Positions 32,434-42,025 of a stretch of DNA of 64,000 bases are shown here, in pieces. Position numbers and translations under genes: made by a program. The notes under the pieces are model-generated. The model did not search any database and had not been told where the DNA came from. It worked only from the letters and a program-made list of their open reading frames with translations. Location: positions 3,698,263 to 3,762,262 of the forward strand of contig NZ_LT840184.1 of assembly GCF_900177425.1 (NCBI RefSeq), given 5' to 3'. Positions within the stretch are counted from its first letter, which is position 1, and the number at the start of each line of letters is the position of its first letter. The stretch is from Paenibacillus uliginis N3/975. GTDB taxonomy: Bacteria > Bacillota > Bacilli > Paenibacillales > Paenibacillaceae.

Positions 32434-34413
32434 CTATTCCTCAAACTCTGCAAAGTTGACATTTTCAACGATCCAGCGCTTCCGGGGATCAACCTTATCC
32501 CCCATCAGTGTCGATACCCGCCGTTCCGCTTTCGCAGCATCTTCAATCTGAACCTGCAACAGCGTCCGGGATTCCGGATTCATCGTCGTTTCCCATAATT
32601 GATCAGGGTTCATTTCACCAAGACCTTTATAGCGCTGCAATTCATACGTTTTGAACTCTTTCAAGTAATTCGCCAGCTGCTCTTCACTCCAGGCATATCT
32701 CACTGTCTGCAGCTTGCCTGACTTACTTGAAATTTTGTAAAGCGGCGGCTGCGCGATGTAGACACGGCCGGCATCTATCAAAGGCTTCATGTACCGGTAG
32801 AAGAACGTAAGAAGCAGCACTTGAATATGCGCTCCATCAGTATCCGCATCGGTCATGATAATAATTTTTGAATAATTGCTGTCTGAAGCCGTAAACTCAG
32901 TACCAATTCCGGCACCGATTGCAGCTACAATTGCACGGTATTCATCATTTTTCAATATATCCGCAAGTTTGGATTTCTCCGGATTCAGCGGTTTTCCCTT
33001 CAGCGGCAAAATCGCCTGCAGCTTGGAGTCACGTCCCTGCTTCGCCGAACCGCCAGCGGAATCACCTTCCACAATGAACAACTCGGTACGGGTGAAATCC
33101 TTCGATTGGGCAGGTGTCAGCTTTCCTCCCAGGTTGGAGCTTTCGCTACGCTTTTTGCCGGTTCGCATTTCATCCCGGGCTTTACGAGCTGCCTCACGGG
33201 CTTTAGAAGCTTGAATCGCTTTCCTAAGGAGAGTCTGCGCAATCTGCGGGTTCTCCTCCAGAAAAATTTGCATTTTCTCGGTAACGATACTGTCTACTGT
33301 GCTACGAGCCGAAGCACTGCCGAGTTGGTCCTTAGTCTGACCGACAAACTCCACCTCGGACATCTTAACGCTGATGACAGCCATCATGCCTTCACGAAGA
33401 TCATTACCTTCCAGATTCTTATCTTTTTCCTTCAGGAGGTTGTTCTTACGGGCATAATCGTTCATGACACGAGTATAGGCCGTCTTGAAGCCTGTTTCGT
33501 GCGTACCGCCTCCGCGTGTCGGAATCGAGTTTACGAACGAAGCCAACGTTTCGGTATATCCTGCGTTATACTGCAGGGCAATCTCTACTTCAACTTCTTC
33601 CTTTTCCGCATAAAAATGAATCACTTCATGCAGGACGTCTTTACCTTCGTTCAAAAATTCAACGAATTGGCTGGCTCCGCCCTCATAGAAGAATTCATCG
33701 TTGTTGCCGCTGCGCTCATCCTTCAGCGCGATCCGCAGGCCCGAGTTCAGAAATGCAATTTCCTGAAGCCGCTCTGCCAGCGTGTCATAATTCAATTGAA
33801 TTCCTGAAGGGAAGACGCGAGCGTCCGGTTTAAACGTTACCTTCGTACCTGTCTTGTTCGTATTGCCTATGATTTCAAGCCCACTTACTGGCTCGCCAAC
33901 ATGCTCAATACCTTTTTTATCCTGCCAATATTCAAAACGCTGACGGTGAATTTTACCATCACGGTATATTTCCACCTCAAGCCATTCAGACAGCGCGTTC
34001 GTTACGGAAGCACCGACGCCGTGAAGACCACCGGATTTTTTGTATCCCGATCCGCCGAATTTACCGCCGGCATGCAAAATCGTGAACACGACCTGTGGTG
34101 TCGGAATACCCGTCTTATGCATCCCTGTAGGGATCCCCCGACCGTTGTCATATACTGTAATGGAACTGTCTTTGTGTAAAGTGATGTCTATTCTCGAGCA
34201 GTACTTCGCAAGATGCTCATCGACCGCATTATCTACGATTTCCCACACCAGATGATGCAGACCTGACGAGCTTGTGCTGCCTATGTACATGCCTGGCCGT
34301 TTGCGTACCGCAACAAGGCCCTCGAGCACTTGAATGTCGTCAGCATCGTATCCCGAGCGGCCATCTGGGCCGTTCTGTGATGACTCTGCAAACCTATCGA
34401 TCTGTTCGACCAT
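32434..34413 (-). CDS. parE: DNA topoisomerase IV subunit B (ParE)
   Basis: A 659-residue GHKL ATPase and TOPRIM protein: VRKRPGMYIGSTSSSGLHHL, the ATP-binding EIVDNAVDE, GRGIPTG, then the TOPRIM motifs EGDSAGGSAKQGRD and DADTDGAHI, and the C-terminal YKGLGEMNPDQLW. It supplies ATP-driven strand passage to ParC. AGGAGG precedes ATG 34413. The order parE-parC is standard for Bacillota. Confidence 0.97.
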   Translation of the reverse strand: MVEQIDRFAESSQNGPDGRSGYDADDIQVLEGLVAVRKRPGMYIGSTSSSGLHHLVWEIVDNAVDEHLAKYCSRIDITLHKDSSITVYDNGRGIPTGMHKTGIPTPQVVFTILHAGGKFGGSGYKKSGGLHGVGASVTNALSEWLEVEIYRDGKIHRQRFEYWQDKKGIEHVGEPVSGLEIIGNTNKTGTKVTFKPDARVFPSGIQLNYDTLAERLQEIAFLNSGLRIALKDERSGNNDEFFYEGGASQFVEFLNEGKDVLHEVIHFYAEKEEVEVEIALQYNAGYTETLASFVNSIPTRGGGTHETGFKTAYTRVMNDYARKNNLLKEKDKNLEGNDLREGMMAVISVKMSEVEFVGQTKDQLGSASARSTVDSIVTEKMQIFLEENPQIAQTLLRKAIQASKAREAARKARDEMRTGKKRSESSNLGGKLTPAQSKDFTRTELFIVEGDSAGGSAKQGRDSKLQAILPLKGKPLNPEKSKLADILKNDEYRAIVAAIGAGIGTEFTASDSNYSKIIIMTDADTDGAHIQVLLLTFFYRYMKPLIDAGRVYIAQPPLYKISSKSGKLQTVRYAWSEEQLANYLKEFKTYELQRYKGLGEMNPDQLWETTMNPESRTLLQVQIEDAAKAERRVSTLMGDKVDPRKRWIVENVNFAEFEE

Positions 34414-34496
34414 TCATGCTCCTCCTTCATATTTCTCTTATACCGGGGCTGTTTCTCCCCAAAATGCAAACAAATGTTTTGTATGCCTCGTCCATT

Positions 34497-35495
34497 TTAA
34501 TTCAAAATGTCCCGTTTCGTAAAGACGGTGAATGAAATGATCACAGCTACACCAGCCCAAATCGCTAGAACGGCAAGGGAAAAATTAAGTGTCATTCCTT
34601 CAATCGGAGGCAAATTTCCTGCTAAATAATCTGTGAGCTTCAGATTAACCATAAATAAATATTTGGCGCTATTCCAAGCGGATGCCATATTGGTTAATAT
34701 CGTACCTGCAATCAACGCCGCCATCATGACGACAATACTCGCCGCTGTACTGCGAACAAGCACGGACACCATGAATGCCAGCATCGCCACAGCCAGACTG
34801 ACAAACCATATCAGTCCTCCCTGCATAAGTAAATATTTCCACTGGGGAACTGCATGAACAGCTGACATATCGACGTCTGAGCCGATAATTTTGAACCCGG
34901 TAAACACCGGCAGCTCAAATCCTTTATAACCGAAAGCAAGGCCGGATATCAAGTAAGCGATTATAAATGTCGCCATAACGATCAGCGAGACGAACATAAC
35001 CAAGGCAATCAGCTTGCTGAGCAGCACTTTCCACCTCTTCACAGGGCGGGTCAGCAGCATTTTGATCGTACCGGTTGTCCGTTCCCCTGACACAATATCG
35101 GAAGCTATAGCCATAATAAGCAGCGGGATAAACAAAGACACAGCGTTGTTCATAAATTCCCGGGTAAAATTAACAGCGTTCGGCTCATTCGGATTGATAT
35201 CATGCTCCAAATAATATTGCATCTGCTGAATAAATATTTGTCGATACCTCTTCCACTCTTCCGGCACCCTGTCGCTCCCCAGAGAGTTCTCGTTATCCGT
35301 AATCCGCTGCTGCAGCTCTAGACGCCAGTCTCCGTTAAATTTACCCTGACTGCGTTCTGCTGACTTCATCTGCGCGTATGTAAACATCGGCACCAGAACA
35401 AGCAGGACTAACAAAACCACGTAGAAACGTTTCTTTTTAACGATTTTAATCGTTTCGTTCTTCACAAGCGGCAGTATGTTACTCAATGCTCTCAC
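34497..35495 (-). CDS. ABC-2 type exporter permease
   Basis: A 332-residue membrane protein: an N-terminal helix (FYVVLLVLLVLVPMFTY), a large external loop of about 90 residues, then five helices, with the conserved cytoplasmic motif DIVSGERTTGTIKMLLTRPV of ABC2_membrane permeases. Its start overlaps the ATPase gene by 17 bases, so the two form one exporter. The substrate is unknown. Confidence 0.88.
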   Translation of the reverse strand: MRALSNILPLVKNETIKIVKKKRFYVVLLVLLVLVPMFTYAQMKSAERSQGKFNGDWRLELQQRITDNENSLGSDRVPEEWKRYRQIFIQQMQYYLEHDINPNEPNAVNFTREFMNNAVSLFIPLLIMAIASDIVSGERTTGTIKMLLTRPVKRWKVLLSKLIALVMFVSLIVMATFIIAYLISGLAFGYKGFELPVFTGFKIIGSDVDMSAVHAVPQWKYLLMQGGLIWFVSLAVAMLAFMVSVLVRSTAASIVVMMAALIAGTILTNMASAWNSAKYLFMVNLKLTDYLAGNLPPIEGMTLNFSLAVLAIWAGVAVIISFTVFTKRDILN

Positions 35496-36450
35496 CTTCC
35501 GTCATCTGAAGGAATAGCTGTTCCAGTGTTGGATTAATGCGACTAACGCCCCGGACTTCCACTCCTGCTGAAACCAGCTGCTTTACTGCAGAAGCCGTGT
35601 CTTCTTCTTGAATGCGGGTAACCACCGCGCCCTGCGGCATTCCAGCGAGTATTGAATCATCCAGCAATACCTCCGGGTTATCCATCACTTCACAGCGCTG
35701 CAGCTTCCGAAGAACCGAATCACCCGCATCTGCAGGATGCAAATCCCACACCACATATCCCGTGCTGCCTGAAATAAGTTCCTCTACGCCGCCGACCGCT
35801 AAAACTCTACCCCGGCTTATGATCGCCACCCGGTCGCACAATAGCTGGATCTCACTGAGTAGATGACTGGATACGAATACTGCCAAGCCTTCCCCGGCAA
35901 GCCTCTGAATAAACTCCCGCATCTCCTTGATTCCTTTCGGGTCCAGACCGTTCGTCGGCTCGTCCAGAATCAGGAGCTTCGGTCTGCCCAAGAGTGCCTG
36001 TGCGATACCAAGCCGCTGGCGCATACCGAGCGAATATGTACGGACCTTATCATGTATCCGTTTGTCCATCCGGACAATATCAACAACTTCGCGGATACGA
36101 TCCTCATCAATGCCCGGCTGCATACGAGCGAAATGTTCGAGATTTTCCCATCCGGTTAAATAGGTGTAGACCTCAGGATTCTCAACAATAGAGCCGATAT
36201 AGCGAAGCGCCTGCTCTTGCTGCCGGTTCACATCAAAGCCACACACTTTGATGATTCCCTCTGTAGGCTTTATGAGATCGACCAGCATGCGAATTGTCGT
36301 TGTCTTACCCGCGCCGTTCGGTCCGAGAAAGCCGAAAATCTCTCCCGCCCTGACATTAAAGGTGACGTCCTGAATAATCCATTTTCGTCCGATTTTCTTT
36401 TTCACATGCTGTACTGACAGTACAATGTCCTGCTGTTGATCTGTGACCAT
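35479..36450 (-). CDS. ABC transporter ATP-binding protein
   Basis: A 323-residue ATPase: Walker A GPNGAGKTTTIRML, signature YSLGMRQRLGIAQALL, Walker B LLILDEPTNGLD, and a C-terminal regulatory extension (DDSILAGMPQGAVVTRIQEE, VSRINPTLEQLFL) typical of CcmA/BcrA-like exporters. I chose ATG 36450 (AAGGGAG 8 bases upstream); GTG 36468 lies at the SD. It is 24 bases downstream of the SGNH hydrolase gene. Confidence 0.9.
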   Translation of the reverse strand: MVTDQQQDIVLSVQHVKKKIGRKWIIQDVTFNVRAGEIFGFLGPNGAGKTTTIRMLVDLIKPTEGIIKVCGFDVNRQQEQALRYIGSIVENPEVYTYLTGWENLEHFARMQPGIDEDRIREVVDIVRMDKRIHDKVRTYSLGMRQRLGIAQALLGRPKLLILDEPTNGLDPKGIKEMREFIQRLAGEGLAVFVSSHLLSEIQLLCDRVAIISRGRVLAVGGVEELISGSTGYVVWDLHPADAGDSVLRKLQRCEVMDNPEVLLDDSILAGMPQGAVVTRIQEEDTASAVKQLVSAGVEVRGVSRINPTLEQLFLQMTEGESIE

Positions 36451-36474
36451 CCCTTCTACTCCCTTCACATCACA

Positions 36475-37347
36475 CTAGAGGATTCCTTGCGCAATCCGTT
36501 CGGCAATCGCCTGATAGCCATTGCCGTTCGGATGAAAATGATCAGAGGATAAATAAACATCCAGTTTTCCTTGAAATAGATCAAAAGTCGGAACCATCAT
36601 CATATTAGGGTCCCTATTCACAACTTGCTGTGCCGCATGGTTCCAAGTTGAAACAGCGATATTCCCAGGCAGAAGCAGTTCCTTTAGGTCTTCAAAAGGA
36701 TGATAGAGACCAATATAAACAACTCTCGCCTCTGGATTAATCACCCGGATCTGCTCTAAAATTTGTTTCAAGCGTTCCGTTGCCTGGGGCACCGCCTCCA
36801 TGAACTGCTTCGGATCCAATTCGACCTCGCCAGCCTGAGCGTTCTCCAACAGACCGCTTCCCTTAAATAAGTCATTACCTCCAATAGACAGAAGGATGAG
36901 GTCTGCCTGCTGCAGCGCATATTGTATGCCCTTTTCTTCCAACTTCGGCAAAAGTGCCTCTGTGGTCAAGCCGTTAATAGCAAGATTGTTAAGAAGTTCA
37001 CTTTGGCGTCCGTTGTCATTCAGTAATTGAATGCTTCGACGCACAAAACCACTTCCCGTATTGTCACCCGTACCTTTCGCCAGGGAATCTCCAATGGCAG
37101 TGACCTTTAATTGTTCCGGTAAAGGAGGAAGCACTCTGGCTTCAGCGTCCTTTTCTGGTGCCGATTCGGGCGTATTCACAACTGTATCACCCTCATTCTG
37201 AGCGGGAGCCGATGGTGTAGCGGAAGACGGAGCCGCCTGAGGCGAATTAATATCTTGAATGGCATAAATAAAACCAACAAGAAGAACAATAGTAACAATG
37301 ACGGAGACCGATGCGGTAATCCGCCATATCCATTTTGAAGAATTCAA
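36475..37347 (-). CDS. Membrane-anchored SGNH/GDSL hydrolase
   Basis: A 290-residue protein with an N-terminal anchor (SVSVIVTIVLLVGFIYAI), a Ser/Pro/Ala linker, then an SGNH fold: block I AIGDSLAKGTG (nucleophile Ser), Asn in SIGGNDLFKG, and block V SSDHFHPNGNGY (Asp-x-x-His). It is a likely extracytoplasmic lipase/esterase, deacylating lipid or cell-wall polymer. The start is TTG 37347, preceded by GGGGGAGG at 6 bases; the open frame extends upstream to 37383 without an SD. It is the first gene of an operon with the ABC-2 exporter. Confidence 0.85.
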   Translation of the reverse strand: MNSSKWIWRITASVSVIVTIVLLVGFIYAIQDINSPQAAPSSATPSAPAQNEGDTVVNTPESAPEKDAEARVLPPLPEQLKVTAIGDSLAKGTGDNTGSGFVRRSIQLLNDNGRQSELLNNLAINGLTTEALLPKLEEKGIQYALQQADLILLSIGGNDLFKGSGLLENAQAGEVELDPKQFMEAVPQATERLKQILEQIRVINPEARVVYIGLYHPFEDLKELLLPGNIAVSTWNHAAQQVVNRDPNMMMVPTFDLFQGKLDVYLSSDHFHPNGNGYQAIAERIAQGIL

Positions 37348-37486
37348 GAGGATCCTCCCCCGGTTAAAATGATTGATGATCAACTTCTACTATAGTATTT
37401 CGGCCAACTCCATGACTATATGTACATAAACATAAAACTTCTATGTGAAATTTGCAAATGAGTTGGACTTTATTACATCCATGCAC

Positions 37487-37514
37487 AAAAAAACAGGAGG
37501 TAATCCCTCCTGCT
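37487..37514 (-). terminator. Terminator of the CAP-domain gene
   Basis: CAGGAGG / CCTCCTG stem and seven T on the minus strand, 20 bases after the stop codon. Confidence 0.85.
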
Positions 37515-37533
37515 CTTTATGCTACAATCTGAA

Positions 37534-38247
37534 TTATTTCTGACTGATGAATTCCTGTACCCAGTAACCGTTATAGTAACCGACACCGATCATCGTAAAG
37601 TTAGGAGACATGATGTTTTGACGGTGACCTTCACTGTTCATCCAAGATTTCATCACTTCCTCCGGCGTACGCTGACCCATGGCGATATTCTCACCAGCAT
37701 AACCGTAAGAAATACCATATTGTTTCATCATATCAAATGGTGAACCATAGGTTGGGGAAGTATGATCAAAGTATTTGTTATTATTCATATCTTTAGCCTT
37801 GTCTACAGCCATACCTGTCAGTTTGTCATGAACAGTCAATGGTTTTAGACCAGCCTTTGCACGTTCTTTATTCACAAGATCTACTACTTGGCTTGCAAAA
37901 GTAGATTTATCGGTTGTATTAGCAGGCTTTGATGGCTGTGCTGGCTCAGCAGGCTTGCTGGTCGATGGTGTAGAAGTTGACGGTTTTTCCACGGGTGGAG
38001 TTGATGGCTTTTCCACTTCAGGAGTGGATGGTTTCTCCGTTTGCGGCTTGCTATCCGGATTTTGAATACCCCAATTGAAATTGCCACCCCAACCTTGACT
38101 TTCCAAGAGTTGTTGGATCTTTTGCTGCCAACTCTGTGCACTTTCTGTCGGTGTTGCTGCAGACGCAGATGCAGGAAGCATAATACCTACGGACAAAACG
38201 GCTACGAAACCAGTGCTAACTATCTTTTTTATCATCGGTTTTTTCAT
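37534..38247 (-). CDS. Secreted CAP/SCP-domain protein (YkwD-like)
   Basis: A 237-residue protein: signal peptide (cleavage after ASASA, about residue 30), a repeated EKPSTP-type Pro/Ser/Lys linker (about 66-112) and a CAP domain (about 115-237) with VDLVNKERAKAGLKPL, MAVDKAKDM, KYFDHTSPTYG and GENIAMG, WMNSEGHRQNIM. The His/Glu cavity residues of CAP proteins are present. Bacterial members are spore- or wall-associated; their biochemical role is unclear. AAAGGAGATG precedes ATG 38247. Confidence 0.88.
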   Translation of the reverse strand: MKKPMIKKIVSTGFVAVLSVGIMLPASASAATPTESAQSWQQKIQQLLESQGWGGNFNWGIQNPDSKPQTEKPSTPEVEKPSTPPVEKPSTSTPSTSKPAEPAQPSKPANTTDKSTFASQVVDLVNKERAKAGLKPLTVHDKLTGMAVDKAKDMNNNKYFDHTSPTYGSPFDMMKQYGISYGYAGENIAMGQRTPEEVMKSWMNSEGHRQNIMSPNFTMIGVGYYNGYWVQEFISQK

Positions 38248-38370
38248 GAATTTGCATCTCCTTTAGTAAAAAAATAGTTACATTTTTGTAATCAACCACG
38301 AACACAGTGTAACATGTTTGAAACCACAAGCCATCCTTCAAATCTTGGAAAGAAACGTTTCAGACAACGC

Positions 38371-38414
38371 AAAAAAGGCTAACCACCAACAAAAAACGTT
38401 GGAAGATAGCCTTA
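38371..38414 (-). terminator. Terminator of the glucosaminate operon
   Basis: AAGGCTA...CCAAC / GTTGG...TAGCCTT with six T on the minus strand, about 20 bases after the gntR stop. Confidence 0.8.
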
Positions 38415-38432
38415 ATTACGGCTTGAGCTAGA

Positions 38433-39146
38433 CTAAACCTCGTAATTTACTACATAGTTTTGAAGCTCCGTATTGTAATAGCCAATACTGTATTCTCTCA
38501 CATTTCCCTGCTCATCATAGGAATAACGCGATCTTTTCAACAACGGCTTTCCTGTGCTGATCTGAAGCATCGTCGCTATGTGCTCCGGAGGAGCAGCCAC
38601 ATCAAACTCATCTCGCAGCTTATCCAGCGAGATGTTCTGATCCTCCAACAAGCCGTACAGTGATTGAGCATTTAAATCCGACAGATCCAAATCACCGATC
38701 GTATTTGTCAAATAGTGAGTATAATAAATGTAGGGAACATCATCCAGTAAATACACACGCTCCAGCCTAAGGCAGCTCTCGCCAAACAAACGATGAGGCT
38801 CCGTACCCGCTTCGGTCTGCTCCATTTCGGCACGAAGCCATTGTTTTTGAATCTGATGTCCTTCTTCAACCAAAATCTCTGTGAATCGTTTCCATTTGGA
38901 TAGTTTGGATGTGGACGTAATACGGATTACTTTTGTCCCTTTTCCACTCCCCTTCTCCAAATAACCTTCCTGAACGAGTTCTTGAATGGCACCCCTGACC
39001 GTAATTTTGCTCACACCGAATTCCTTCTCCAACTGAGGTTCGGAAGGAATTTGGGTTCCGAGCGGATAAACGCCGTATAGGATACGATCCTTTAATATAT
39101 TTTTGATTTGCAAATATAAGGGCCTATCTTTACGGGATAAGCTCAC
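38433..39146 (-). CDS. GntR-family regulator with UTRA domain
   Basis: A 237-residue protein: wHTH (RPLYLQIKNILKDRI, QIPSEPQLEKEFGVSKITVR, QEGYLEKGSGKGTKV) plus a UTRA effector domain (about 85-237, with CLRLERVYLLDDVPYIYYTH and LLKRSRYSYDEQGNVREYSI). It is the last gene of the D-glucosaminate-type operon and most likely its local repressor. Matching palindromes lie before the first gene (43126-43190). Confidence 0.9.
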   Translation of the reverse strand: MSLSRKDRPLYLQIKNILKDRILYGVYPLGTQIPSEPQLEKEFGVSKITVRGAIQELVQEGYLEKGSGKGTKVIRITSTSKLSKWKRFTEILVEEGHQIQKQWLRAEMEQTEAGTEPHRLFGESCLRLERVYLLDDVPYIYYTHYLTNTIGDLDLSDLNAQSLYGLLEDQNISLDKLRDEFDVAAPPEHIATMLQISTGKPLLKRSRYSYDEQGNVREYSIGYYNTELQNYVVNYEV

Positions 39147-39155
39147 AACTTTCCA

Positions 39156-40178
39156 CTACCTTTCTATATCGCCTACAGATTCGGTCATTGCCCGGACGAT
39201 CTCCATTTCCGATGCCATAGGAGTATCCCCAGACACAGTGTGCGCCAACATGCTGGCTGCCGCTGCAAACCGTACAGTCTTTTCCGGTGGGAATCCTTCC
39301 ATCTCACCATGAATAATTCCGCTCGCAAAGGCATCTCCAGCACCTATTCTATCATAGACGGAAAACGTAAGCTGCTCAGAAAAGCTGAAGCATTCATTCT
39401 TGAATAGAAATCCGCGCAGTGTATGCGTATTATCGTTGTTGATGGACCGGTGTGTTCCTGCAATGACTTGAACCTGATACTGCTTCGCAACCGCAGGAAT
39501 CAGCTCCATAAGCTGCTCTGTACGATCCGTTTTCTCTGAAAACATACCAAGCGTATAAATTGCGTCTTTTTCATTCATGATTACAATATCGGAGAGGTGA
39601 AGCATTTCCTCATAATGCGGTTTAGCCTTCACATATCCATCCTCCCCCCAAAGGGAGGGGCGGTAGTTGCAATCAAAGATTACACTTCCGCCACGCTGCT
39701 TTACAGCTCGGGCCAGAGACTTTATATGATGACGGACACCATCATTCATCGCCAGTGAGATTCCGCAGAAATGTACTGCATCAATCTGGGCTGCAATATC
39801 ATCATAATCATACTCTCCGGCCGGAGCTGTATTAAAGCTGCTCTCCAAGCGGTTACTATACGTTACTCGGCTCGGCCGAACGCCAAAACCGTTCTCCAAA
39901 AAATACATACCCAAATAATTGCCGCCCCGATGAATTAAAGATGAGGCAATGCCCAATTTTCTTAAATATGCTGCTGCTGCGTCCCCTAACGAATTTCCGG
40001 GCAAACGGGAAACGAGGTGCCCTGTATGCCCAAAGCGCGCCAAAGCGGAAACAACGTTTACGCCAGTGCCGGAGAACGTATAGTTCAATATGTTACTCTG
40101 TGACAACAGATCGTATCCGGGCACTTGGAGCCGCATCATAACCTCTCCGAAAGCTGCAATTCTCTTAGGCATAATCAT
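39156..40178 (-). CDS. PfkB-family sugar kinase (2-keto-3-deoxygluconate kinase-like)
   Basis: A 340-residue ribokinase-family protein: AAFGEVMMRLQVPGYDLL, GGNYLGMYFLENGFGVRPS, FDCNYRPSLWG and the C-terminal anion-hole motif DRIGAGDAFASGII (catalytic Asp). In this context it should phosphorylate 2-dehydro-3-deoxygluconate to KDPG for the DgaF aldolase. Its start (ATG 40178 or 40172) overlaps the dgaF stop codon region, implying translational coupling. Confidence 0.88.
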   Translation of the reverse strand: MIMPKRIAAFGEVMMRLQVPGYDLLSQSNILNYTFSGTGVNVVSALARFGHTGHLVSRLPGNSLGDAAAAYLRKLGIASSLIHRGGNYLGMYFLENGFGVRPSRVTYSNRLESSFNTAPAGEYDYDDIAAQIDAVHFCGISLAMNDGVRHHIKSLARAVKQRGGSVIFDCNYRPSLWGEDGYVKAKPHYEEMLHLSDIVIMNEKDAIYTLGMFSEKTDRTEQLMELIPAVAKQYQVQVIAGTHRSINNDNTHTLRGFLFKNECFSFSEQLTFSVYDRIGAGDAFASGIIHGEMEGFPPEKTVRFAAAASMLAHTVSGDTPMASEMEIVRAMTESVGDIER

Positions 40179-40920
40179 CCGCCAACTTTTTCATAATTCC
40201 AACCAGTTCACGAACATCTTCAATATTGGTTTTACCTGTTTCCGAGTCCATAATTGAAGTATACACATGCGGAATGACCTTATGCACGCCGGCTTCCAGA
40301 GCAATTCGGAGGATAGGTTCGAAATTTTCCTTATCAATACCACCGGTAGGCTCCAAGGCAAATCCTTCTTCAGCACAAGCTTTCGCGATAGCACGGAATT
40401 CATCTTCACGGCTTAATCCCTGCATTGGGAAGTATTTCAATGCATTACCGCCCATATCACGTACAAGAGCTATCGCCGACTTGATCGGTACCACGGCATG
40501 TTCGCTCTGTGCGGAACTAATCGGACCCGTCGAGATATTTACAAACCCAGGTCGTCCGGAAGGAGACACCAAGCTGTTAATCCAGCTATCCTGATCACCC
40601 AGGTTGGCCCGTGTCGCTCCTACAGCTGGAAACACCTGGTTAATATGACTGCCAGGATAATGTTTAGCAATTTCAGCTACCATTGCCGCCTGACGATTGT
40701 CGCCACCGCCAAGTCCGATGGATACAGCATCATCTATTTCCTTTCCGTACATTTTCATTGCAGTTACGGCTTCTTCAACAGAAGCGTAATCTTTGGATAA
40801 TACGCCGACCAGTACATATCCCTCTGCCGCTTCAAATATGTCTTTAGCGTTCTCAACACCTTTGGTTAATACATTCAATGCAACACGGTCTCTATAAAAA
40901 CGCTTTGATATTTGTGACAT
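40165..40920 (-). CDS. dgaF: DgaF-type 2-dehydro-3-deoxy-phosphogluconate aldolase
   Basis: A 251-residue protein of the KDGP aldolase family (PF07071): FYRDRVALNVLTKGVENAKD, VSIGLGGGDNRQAAMVAEIA, PSGRPGFVNISTGPISS, GGNALKYFPMQGLSREDEF and EPTGGIDKENFEPI. It splits KDPG into pyruvate and glyceraldehyde-3-phosphate at the end of the D-glucosaminate pathway. It starts one base after the dgaE stop. Confidence 0.9.
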   Translation of the reverse strand: MSQISKRFYRDRVALNVLTKGVENAKDIFEAAEGYVLVGVLSKDYASVEEAVTAMKMYGKEIDDAVSIGLGGGDNRQAAMVAEIAKHYPGSHINQVFPAVGATRANLGDQDSWINSLVSPSGRPGFVNISTGPISSAQSEHAVVPIKSAIALVRDMGGNALKYFPMQGLSREDEFRAIAKACAEEGFALEPTGGIDKENFEPILRIALEAGVHKVIPHVYTSIMDSETGKTNIEDVRELVGIMKKLADDYA

Positions 40921-40921
40921 A

Positions 40922-42025
40922 TTACTTTCCCCCTGCTAATTCACGTATTTTGGTTTGTATAACAACAATATCATCGCCCATAAGCGAACGTGGGTCGATA
41001 TCGAAATAACCTTGCCTTACACCGTAATCCCGCGTGTAGATCGCGATCTCTCCATTTTGGAGTCCCTCCGCGACTTCCTTCGCTGTTGTTCCTGTCTGAC
41101 CCGGATCAATCTGAACCCTTGCGCGATAGATAGCTCGGCCGGCTTCGTCCTGCACAATCGATACTCGCACACCTGGAACTTCATTTAATGGGATCAGCTT
41201 CTGAAGCTCATCTTTTTCCTGCTCACTGTTATCTTTTTTGACGATATATTCATCAAGTGCCTGCAGCAGCCCAAACGTTGACTCCTTGCCGACCTTCATG
41301 CTGCGTCCGATTCCGTGAAGCTGTACCTTTAACCATTCAATATAAGTCCGCTTCCCGCCAACAATTCCTGATGTTGGACCTTCGATGGCTTTAGACCCGC
41401 TGTAAATCGCAAGATCGGCGTATTTCACGTATTTTTGGATATCCTCCTCTGCTGCCGCATCAACAATCAGTGGAACGCCTTTACGCTGTGCAACTTCCCA
41501 CGCCTCTTCTACAGAGATCATGTTTTTTTGGACAGCGTGGTGCGATTTCACATAAAGAACAGCCGCAGTTTTGTCCGTTATGGCGTCTTCGATATGTTCT
41601 GCCCGGCCTTCATTGGCATAACCGACTTCGACTAACTTTCCACCGCCCAAATAAACCATTGTTTCAACGGGAGCTCCATACTGCACGTTATGTCCTTTAA
41701 GAATGATAATCTCGCTTTTATTAATATCCTCCTGGTGAAGACGTTCGCTTAGGCGGCGGTTTCCACGTGTAACGATAGCAGCTACAGAGAGCGCGATACC
41801 ACTGGAAGCCGAGTTTACAACGACAGCTGCCTCTGAACCGAGAATACGTGCTATGTAGTCGCCTGCTTTATCAACTAAATCTGCGATTTCTACATAGCTT
41901 TGTCCGCCCTGCTTCATCGCCTCCATCACGGTATTCGTCGGAGCAGACACCCCCAGTATACTCATGCGTCCACTGGCATTAATGACTCGTTTAAGACCGT
42001 ACTTCGCATTCAATGAATTCCCCAT
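40922..42025 (-). CDS. dgaE: DgaE-family PLP-dependent ammonia-lyase
   Basis: A 367-residue SelA-like fold-type I PLP enzyme. The PLP lysine is in DLAIYSGSKAIEGPTSG, with SSGIALSVAAIVTRG and HHAVQKNMISVEEAW upstream. DgaE converts D-glucosaminate-6-phosphate to 2-keto-3-deoxy-6-phosphogluconate and ammonia. I chose ATG 42025 (GGGAG 9 bases upstream) over TTG 42031. It overlaps the amidohydrolase gene by 35 bases. Confidence 0.88.
   Translation of the reverse strand: MGNSLNAKYGLKRVINASGRMSILGVSAPTNTVMEAMKQGGQSYVEIADLVDKAGDYIARILGSEAAVVVNSASSGIALSVAAIVTRGNRRLSERLHQEDINKSEIIILKGHNVQYGAPVETMVYLGGGKLVEVGYANEGRAEHIEDAITDKTAAVLYVKSHHAVQKNMISVEEAWEVAQRKGVPLIVDAAAEEDIQKYVKYADLAIYSGSKAIEGPTSGIVGGKRTYIEWLKVQLHGIGRSMKVGKESTFGLLQALDEYIVKKDNSEQEKDELQKLIPLNEVPGVRVSIVQDEAGRAIYRARVQIDPGQTGTTAKEVAEGLQNGEIAIYTRDYGVRQGYFDIDPRSLMGDDIVVIQTKIRELAGGK

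Noticed and set aside
33106..33807. 233-codon plus-strand ORF antisense to parE
   Set aside because: Shadow frame of a strongly conserved gene; composition and motifs belong to ParE on the other strand.
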